Positions 5,947 to 10,063 of a stretch of 10,063 nucleotides of DNA are shown one piece after another. A program made the position numbers and the translations under genes. Positions within the stretch are counted from its first letter, which is position 1. Each line of letters begins with the position of its first letter. The DNA comes from JAGQRJ01 sp041402045 (GTDB lineage Bacteria; Planctomycetota; J058). Where the stretch lies: the NCBI GenBank assembly GCA_041402045.1, contig JAWKSZ010000112.1, forward strand, positions 1 through 10,063, read 5' to 3'. Under the pieces are notes generated by a model. The model searched no databases and was not told where the DNA came from. It saw only the letters and a program-made list of their open reading frames with translations.

Positions 5947-7451
5947 TACGCGACCTCCTGGCTGGCCGACTTCGCGGGGGTCGGCGCGGCGGCCTCGGCC
6001 GGGACGCCGAGCTCGGCCGGGTCGAGGAGTTCGCTGGACCCGCCGAGGAGCGAGCGATCGACCAGGGCGTAGCGGGCGGGGGACCCCGCGCCGAGCTTCC
6101 GCGCCAGCTCCTGGCCCACGAGCTCGCCCAGCGCCTTCTTGGCGGTGTTGTAGGACCAGCCGCTCTCCCCAGCCAACCCGCGGCGCGAGAGCGGGCGCCC
6201 GGCCTCGGCGAGCAGGCGGTAGGCGGACGCCGCCTTGGGCGAGAGGCACTCCAGGTCGACGCGCACTGCGGCGCGCACGAGCTGATACACGGCGGCGTAA
6301 TCGGCGGGGGTGGCCACGAGCCGGCCGTGCTCGTCGTGCTCGCGCTGGCGCTGGTGCAAGAGCGCGTGGGCGGCGATCAGGCCGAGGAGCTTCTGGTTGC
6401 CGCGGCGGTCGTGGCTGGTGCGGGCCGGGAAGCGCAGCGCGTGGGCGAAGGGGATCACGACCTCCAGGCTCTCGAGCAGGCGCTGGGCGTCCTGCCAGCG
6501 CTCGAGCTCGACCTCGGGGCGGGCCTCGCCCGCCCAGCGCGCGCGCTGGGCCTCCTGCACGAGCCGGGTCTGCTCGGAGCCGTCGTCGAGGCTCAGCTCC
6601 AGGCAGCGGGTCAGGTTCTCCTCGTTGATCGCGCTGGACGTGGTGCCCGAGAGCAGCGAGATCGGGCCGTAGACCGTGAACGGGCGCGAGACGCCTCCCG
6701 GTTTGGGCGAGGCCCGGAGGGTCAAGGACCCGCGAGAGAGGAGCGTGCGCAGGCTGTAGTCGGCCTCTTTGGCCCCTACGTGCTCGTCGACCATGACCAC
6801 CTTGTGCCGCAGCGCATTGGGCCCGGCGTAGAACAGCGCCTGGGGCGTGAGGCGCGAGAGGTACTCCACCGACTCGGCCGGAAGCAGCTTCGTGAGGACC
6901 TCGAGCAGCTCGGACTTGCCGCTGCTCGTGGGCGCGAACAGGAGCGCCGAGAGCGGGCGATCGAGGAGCCGCGAGGTGACGACCAGGTAGGCCAGGCGTT
7001 TCGTCGCGGGCTCGCCCACGAAGCCCAGGGCGTCCATGGCGTCGGCGGCGCGGGCGAGCAGATCCTTGCGCCGGAGCAGGTAGAGGGCGCGGCGCTTGCG
7101 CTCGGGGGTCAGCTCGACCGGGTCCGGGGTGTCGGTCTGGGCCCGGGCGCGCTCGGCCTTGTCGAGGACGAGGGCGAGCTGGCCCAAGACGGCGTCCGGG
7201 TCGCGGCCGAATTGGGCGGCGACGAGCTGGGCGAAGCGCAGCCGGGAGCGGAACGAGAACAGGTCGACCCGGTCGACCAGGCGCGAGCCGGGGTCTGCGG
7301 GCGCGAGGGGTGCGGCCTCTGCGTCGGGGGCCGCGCCCTCGCCGCCTGGGGCGGCGAGGGTCACGGTGAGGACGGTCTTCGAGGCGGCCGGGGAGGGGAG
7401 CTCGTCGAGGGCGTAGCACAGGCCGTCGACGGCGCAGGCGAAGCCGGCCAC
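5946..7451 (-). CDS. AAA+-like P-loop ATPase with C-terminal winged helix
   Basis: This 501-aa protein likely uses ATP to remodel DNA or the recombination complex. Residues 1-60 are variable and Ala/Pro-rich; 60-140 are helical. The Walker A motif is at 173-180 (APTSSGKS) and Walker B at 218-223 (VVMVDE). A sensor-1-like SGTTSS is at 268-273 and a possible arginine finger is R282 (NEENLTRCLEL). The order is that of AAA+ proteins, and the region around LTPQALFYAGPNALRHKVVM resembles MCM/primase-helicase-like ATPases of mobile elements. Residues about 405-465 (LSRRGLAGESGWSYNTAKKA) look like a winged helix that could bind DNA. The GTG start sits one base after the stop of the 70-aa gene, and the stop TAG overlaps the start of recombinase 1. 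Coupling to both neighbours implies joint function in transposition. The exact family and reaction are inference. Confidence 0.75.
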   Translation of the reverse strand: MAGFACAVDGLCYALDELPSPAASKTVLTVTLAAPGGEGAAPDAEAAPLAPADPGSRLVDRVDLFSFRSRLRFAQLVAAQFGRDPDAVLGQLALVLDKAERARAQTDTPDPVELTPERKRRALYLLRRKDLLARAADAMDALGFVGEPATKRLAYLVVTSRLLDRPLSALLFAPTSSGKSELLEVLTKLLPAESVEYLSRLTPQALFYAGPNALRHKVVMVDEHVGAKEADYSLRTLLSRGSLTLRASPKPGGVSRPFTVYGPISLLSGTTSSAINEENLTRCLELSLDDGSEQTRLVQEAQRARWAGEARPEVELERWQDAQRLLESLEVVIPFAHALRFPARTSHDRRGNQKLLGLIAAHALLHQRQREHDEHGRLVATPADYAAVYQLVRAAVRVDLECLSPKAASAYRLLAEAGRPLSRRGLAGESGWSYNTAKKALGELVGQELARKLGAGSPARYALVDRSLLGGSSELLDPAELGVPAEAAAPTPAKSASQEVA

Positions 7452-7452
7452 C

Positions 7453-7665
7453 TCAGGCCGCCTCGATCACGGCGAGCTCGTGGGCGGCGCGGAGGCAGGT
7501 CTTGGCGCGCTCGACCAGGGTCAGGACGCCCGGGTCTTCGGCCTGCTTGGCAGCGCGATCGACGGCGGCCTGGGCCACCTGGAGGAAGGCCGGGAGCAAG
7601 TCGGCGCGGCTGATCCGGCGGGGGTGCGAGGACGAACGGGGAGCGCTACGGTGGCGGGTAGCCAT
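7453..7665 (-). CDS. Small basic helical protein, first gene of recombinase operon
   Basis: This 70-aa protein has an Arg/Ser-rich N-terminus (MATRHRSAPRSSSHPRRISR) followed by two amphipathic helices (ADLLPAFLQVAQAAVDRAAK; VLTLVERAKTCLRAAHELAV). I recognise no domain. The start is supported by AAGGA 8 nt upstream of the ATG, and its stop lies one base before the ATPase start. Small accessory proteins occur in two-recombinase transposons such as Tn554 (TnpC), and excisionases are also small and basic, so a DNA-binding helper role is possible. That is inference from position and charge only. Confidence 0.6.
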   Translation of the reverse strand: MATRHRSAPRSSSHPRRISRADLLPAFLQVAQAAVDRAAKQAEDPGVLTLVERAKTCLRAAHELAVIEAA

Positions 7666-7706
7666 GGCGAGGTTCCTTGTCTTAGGAGAGTAGTCGTCAG
7701 GGTTAG

Positions 7707-7740
7707 GGCCCGATCGGCGGTAGCCGCCGCCGATCGGGCC
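7707..7740. promoter_or_regulatory. Perfect 14-bp stem hairpin in operon leader
   Basis: GGCCCGATCGGCGG, loop TAGCCG, CCGCCGATCGGGCC. The stem is perfect, 14 bp, with a 6-nt loop. It lies 42 nt upstream of the first gene of the minus-strand operon. No T-tract follows on either strand, so an ordinary terminator is unlikely. It could be an operator, an RNA leader structure or a recombinase/element-end site. Confidence 0.65.
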
Positions 7741-7860
7741 TGAACACGTACGGTGTCCAGGCTTCTAAGATGGCATTGTTGGGTGTGCCACGCAAACATA
7801 TTGTTGTGTTTTGTTCGGATTTATGGCTGCATTTTTGGCCTGCGATTGCAGCGAGGTTGC
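7741..7860 (-). promoter_or_regulatory. AT-rich upstream region, probable operon promoter zone
   Basis: Unlike its GC-rich surroundings, 7765-7835 is rich in A and T (for example ATATTGTTGTGTTTTGTTCGG at 7798-7818). On the minus strand a TTGCGT followed after 17 nt by CATCTT could be a weak promoter, but the match is poor. A GATTGCAGC at 7844-7852 repeats the arm of the inverted repeats in recombinase 1, and GCTGCA at 7826-7831 faces it. The function as a promoter is inferred from position. Confidence 0.35.
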
Positions 7861-8200
7861 GCCGGGCGTCGCGCGCGGAAGCCGTGCCGCGGGTGAGCGT
7901 TAGGGGGGCGTGCGAGAGAGGTCTGCAACGCGCGCCGGGGGCGCGCCAGGCCGCGGAGGGGCACGTGTCGCCGCCTGGGCGGGATCTGCCAGGTTTGGCG
8001 GGGCGCCCCCGCCGGGGAGGGGACGCCGGCATGCCCTTCGCAATCCCCCCTTCGAAGCCTGGAGGCGTGCGTGCGGTGGCCCACGAGCGGAGCGTTGTCA
8101 GCGCGCAAGCAATCGTTCAAGATTGTATTCCCGAGAGCGCACGGGCAGCGCCGGAGGCTCTCGACCTGTCGGGGTCTCGCCAGTGCGGGTGCGGCGGCCG

Positions 8201-8244
8201 GCCGGCGCTGGGACCTGGGGTGCGCCCCGGTCCCCAGCGCCGGC
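8201..8244. other. Long hairpin with tetraloop
   Basis: The arms 8201-8220 and 8225-8244 pair over 19 bp with loop TGCG. There are two single-base bulges (T8216 and C8235). The outer part GCCGGCGCT/AGCGCCGGC is perfect. There is no T-tract, so it is not a typical terminator. RAYT transposases act on REP-type hairpins, and this one lies about 480 nt upstream of such a gene. Confidence 0.55.
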
Positions 8245-8469
8245 ACCGGCCATCACCACGACCACCGGCAGACCGCCGCGACCTTCTCGTGCTGCGGGCG
8301 GCGTTCTCGCGTGCAAGGGGCATGTCGGTGGCTTCCCGGCGGAGAGAGTCGCCGGTGCGCTGCGATGGGCTTGTGTGGGCGAGGCAGCCAGAGCGAGCGG
8401 AGGGCCCTCGCGGCCCGGGCGAGCGGCGTCGGCCTGTCCACAAGCTCTCCACCACACCGGCTGCACTTG

Positions 8470-8564
8470 GCCCCACGGCTGCGGGTTCCGGCCGCTGTGC
8501 CGCCGGGGCGGTGCTCGCCCTCGCGCCCAGCCCGGGGCCTGGCCGCGCCCCGCCGGGGCCATCC
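8470..8564. repeat. Diverged direct repeat, copy B
   Basis: Second copy of the repeat at 16-112, same orientation. It lies 156 nt upstream of the Y1 transposase start. Just beside it, the minus strand could encode a CxxCG motif (KCSRCGGELVD), but no full gene is visible there. Confidence 0.75.
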
Positions 8565-8720
8565 GTTTCCGCCGGGCGTAGGCAAGGAGGTCACCTGAGT
8601 CGAACGGGCAGATCTTGCCCAACGGTTCACCCTGGGTGACGAGCTCCTGAAACGCCACGACGCGTTGTAAGCCTTTGCCCTCAAGGAACACCGAGTGCCT
8701 CTGCGAAGCGCGGAGGCTCC

Positions 8721-9770
8721 ATGACCGACCCCCGTCGCGTGCTCCACGGCCAGATCCACATGGTCAGCGCCCGCTGCTCCGAGCGCAGGTTCTTCCTCAA
8801 GCCCTGCAAGGCGGTCCGCGAGATCTTCGTCTACGCCCTCGCCCGCGCGCTCGAGCAGACCTCGGTCGAGCTCTACGCGGTCACGGTGCAGGCAAACCAC
8901 TTCCACGCCCAGGTCGGCGACCCCAAGGGCGAGCTGCCCAAGTTCATGGAGCTCTTGGACCTCTTGACTGCCCGCGGCCTCAACGCTCATTGGGGGCGCG
9001 GCGAGCGCTTCTGGTCCTCGGCGCCCTACAGCAACGTCGAGATCCACGACGAAGAGACCCTGGTCCGTGAGCTGGTCTACCTGTTCACGAACCCGGTCAA
9101 GGACGGCCTGGTCGCGCGCCCCGAAGAGTGGCCCGGGTTCTCGACGAGCCCCGAGGATGTGGGGACCCGCACGTTCGTCGCGGAGCGCCCGGACTACGCC
9201 TTCTTCGGCGGCAAGCGCGCCGAGCGCTGGATCGCGAAGGGGTCCATGACCCCGGCCGAGTACCGCAAGGCCGTGGCGGAGCGCGAGCAGGCCGAGGCTC
9301 GTGATCGCGAGGACGGTCGCCGGGTGCGAGAGCCTCGCTCCACGCTCCCCGACGCGATCCCGTTCGAGGTCAAGGTCCCGTTCATGATCCCGCCCGCCGA
9401 GCACGAGGCTTTCCGCAAGAAGGTTCGCGCCGCTGTGGAGCTCGAGGTGGACGAGATCCACCGGCGTCGTCGCGCCGAGGGCAAGCCCGTCTTCATGGGG
9501 GCTGCCAAGATCCGCGCCCTGAACTGGAGGGACTCGACCGGAGACACGTTCCCGTCCTTCGGGCTCAACCCCCGGATCGCGAGCGGGAACCAGGACGGCG
9601 AGCGCGAGGAGCTCTTGCGTGGCCTCGTCGCGTGGCGCGAGGCGTATCGCGAGGCCCTGGCGGCCTGGCAGGACGACCGCGACTACGAGGTCGAGTTCCC
9701 GCTCGGGACCTACGGCAAGCACAAGGTCGACAAGTGCAACCTGGCCACGGAGCCGATCCTCCGCGCGTAG
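8721..9770 (+). CDS. Y1 (HUH) transposase, RAYT-like, with C-terminal extension
   Basis: This 349-aa protein is a single-strand DNA transposase of the IS200/REP-associated (TnpA_REP, Y1_Tnp) type. The HUH metal-binding motif is H60-F61-H62 (VQANHFHAQV). The nucleophile is probably Y120 in ELVYLFTNPVKDGLV, which aligns with the YIxxNPVRAGLV signature of RAYTs, followed by RPEEWPGFS. Residues about 165-349 form an extension beyond the usual 150-250 aa. It has charged helices and a tail with YEVEFPLGTYGKHKVDKC. I recall similar 'FPxGTY' tails in myxobacterial relatives. ATG 8721 is preceded by GGAGG at a short 4-nt spacing. A small hairpin (GCGCG-TAG-CGCGC, then TTT) overlaps the stop and is a weak terminator candidate. 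The frame is intact. RAYTs are often single-copy domesticated genes acting on nearby hairpins, and hairpins are frequent upstream here. Confidence 0.85.
   Translation: MTDPRRVLHGQIHMVSARCSERRFFLKPCKAVREIFVYALARALEQTSVELYAVTVQANHFHAQVGDPKGELPKFMELLDLLTARGLNAHWGRGERFWSSAPYSNVEIHDEETLVRELVYLFTNPVKDGLVARPEEWPGFSTSPEDVGTRTFVAERPDYAFFGGKRAERWIAKGSMTPAEYRKAVAEREQAEARDREDGRRVREPRSTLPDAIPFEVKVPFMIPPAEHEAFRKKVRAAVELEVDEIHRRRRAEGKPVFMGAAKIRALNWRDSTGDTFPSFGLNPRIASGNQDGEREELLRGLVAWREAYREALAAWQDDRDYEVEFPLGTYGKHKVDKCNLATEPILRA
9717..9753 (+). repeat. Repeat unit inside Y1 transposase 3' end
   Basis: This part of the gene, encoding KHKVDKCNLATE, recurs at 10027-10063. The first 21 bases are identical and there are five mismatches over 37. 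Confidence 0.8.
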
Positions 9771-10026
9771 CGCGCTTTGCGCTCGTGCTGGCTGTGCGTG
9801 TCCAGCGGCCTCAGCGAGCCTGGTCCGAAGGGATCAGGACGCGCGGCGGCATGTACGCGTGGCGCGCGGCGGAGGCCTCACAGAGCGCCTGGGCCAGCTC
9901 CTGGGAGCCCGGCCGGGGTGCACGCGACGGCCGCGCCAAAGCGAGTGTGTCCCCAACCTACGGACCGGCCGCCACCCGCCTGACACATACCTACGGACGG
10001 GGTGCGGCCCGCAGGGCCGCCCAAGG
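9771..10026. other. Intergenic DNA after the Y1 transposase gene
   Basis: No supported gene. It contains ACCTACGGAC twice (9956-9965 and 9989-9998). Both copies echo ACCTACGG at 9708-9715 in the transposase tail, just before its KHKVDK codons. A hairpin GCGGCCC-GCA-GGGCCGC lies at 10004-10020. Confidence 0.5.
10004..10020. other. Short GC hairpin
   Basis: Perfect 7-bp stem with a 3-nt loop, placed between an ACCTACGG motif and the copied transposase tail. In the intact gene these two parts are one base apart; here 30 nt, including the hairpin, separate them. Confidence 0.5.
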
Positions 10027-10063
10027 AAGCACAAGGTCGACAAGTGCCAGCTCTCGACGGAGC
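10027..10063 (+). pseudogene. Second copy of Y1 transposase tail, cut by window edge
   Basis: This stretch repeats 9717-9753 exactly 310 bp downstream. It can encode KHKVDKCQLSTE, against KHKVDKCNLATE in the gene, so the differences (N/Q and A/S) are conservative. No upstream transposase frame joins it, and it runs off the window. It is probably the remnant 3' end of another transposase copy, or a conserved target sequence. Confidence 0.5.

Larger units (their letters stand above)
7861..8720. other. ~860-nt structured intergenic region
   Basis: Several long open frames cross this area on both strands, but all are rich in Arg, Pro, Gly and Ala with no domain, and they overlap each other in a way that shows base composition rather than coding. 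The region instead holds hairpins: 7930-7946 (GCGCGCC-GGG-GGCGCGC), 7997-8013 (GGCGGGG-CGC-CCCCGCC) and 8201-8244. It also contains repeat copy B. It separates the divergent recombinase operon and Y1 transposase gene, so both promoters should be here or just beside it. Confidence 0.55.

Noticed and set aside
5947..7419. Upstream extension of recombinase 1 to an 890-aa protein
   Set aside because: The extension overlaps the ATPase gene in another frame and is Arg/Pro-rich; the GTG at 5946 has a strong ribosome site and one-base overlap.
5583..7613. 676-aa plus-strand open frame
   Set aside because: It is antisense to the ATPase and recombinase 1, is Arg/Gly/Ala-rich and has no domain; a composition shadow in GC-rich DNA.
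7755..7790. Sigma-54-type promoter (TGGCAC) upstream of the operon
   Set aside because: On the minus strand TGGCAC is present, but the GC element is not at the required 10-nt spacing from GG.
8428..8445. DnaA-box-like CTGTCCACA
   Set aside because: A single site with two mismatches to consensus, no cluster and no AT-rich unwinding element; not enough for an origin.
7770..8639. 289-aa plus-strand open frame and overlapping frames
   Set aside because: Low-complexity composition, no domain, no good ribosome site, and it crosses hairpins and repeat B.
8253..9722. 489-aa minus-strand open frame
   Set aside because: It is antisense to the Y1 transposase. The CxxCG motif at its end is suggestive but there is no supporting gene structure.
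1..10063. CRISPR array, tRNA or rRNA genes
   Set aside because: No regularly spaced repeats of CRISPR type, no cloverleaf with a GTTCRA arm and no rRNA-like sequence was found by eye.

Overview
This is a very GC-rich, accessory window dominated by mobile DNA. The G+C-rich third codon positions, a Y1 transposase with a 'FPxGTY' tail, an orphan Rhs C-terminus and a helical protein starting from a leaderless-type promoter suggest Myxococcota (Deltaproteobacteria-type) or Planctomycetota. This is inference from gene style; no rRNA, tRNA or core gene is present to fix the lineage.

Layout. (1) 16-112: one copy of a ~97 bp repeat whose second copy lies at 8470-8564. (2) ~174-1368: a compact IS with a DDE (rve/integrase-core) transposase at 273-1355 and candidate imperfect terminal inverted repeats. 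(3) 1369-1696: no convincing gene. (4) 1710-2390 (+): a 226-aa all-helical protein of unknown function, preceded by a TATGAT box placed for leaderless transcription. (5) 7665 down to 2397, minus strand: five tightly packed genes that read like one operon. In order they are a 70-aa basic helical protein, a 501-aa AAA+-like ATPase with a C-terminal winged-helix-like segment, a 399-aa tyrosine recombinase, a 323-aa tyrosine recombinase, and a 473-aa fragment of an Rhs protein with a possible toxin C-terminus. Gene junctions are a 1-nt gap, a 1-nt overlap (TAGTG), a 4-nt overlap (ATGA) and a 40-nt overlap. (6) 7666-7860: leader and upstream region of that operon, with a perfect 14-bp stem hairpin and an AT-rich patch. 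(7) 7861-8720: about 860 nt without a believable gene, rich in hairpins and holding repeat copy B. (8) 8721-9770 (+): a RAYT-like Y1 (HUH) transposase with a long C-terminal extension. (9) 9771-10063: no gene, but a second copy of the end of the Y1 transposase gene at the window edge.

How it fits together. The most interesting unit is the minus-strand module: two catalytically complete tyrosine recombinases translationally coupled to an ATPase and a small basic protein. It is reminiscent of two-recombinase transposons such as Tn554, but with an ATPase in place of the usual accessory gene. Two copies of a 23-bp inverted repeat with a recombinase-core-like geometry lie in the first gene-segment of recombinase 1. 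The 3' end of the module runs directly into a 5'-truncated rhs gene, so the module either inserted into an rhs locus or carries an rhs C-terminus as cargo. Element ends could not be fixed from this one window.
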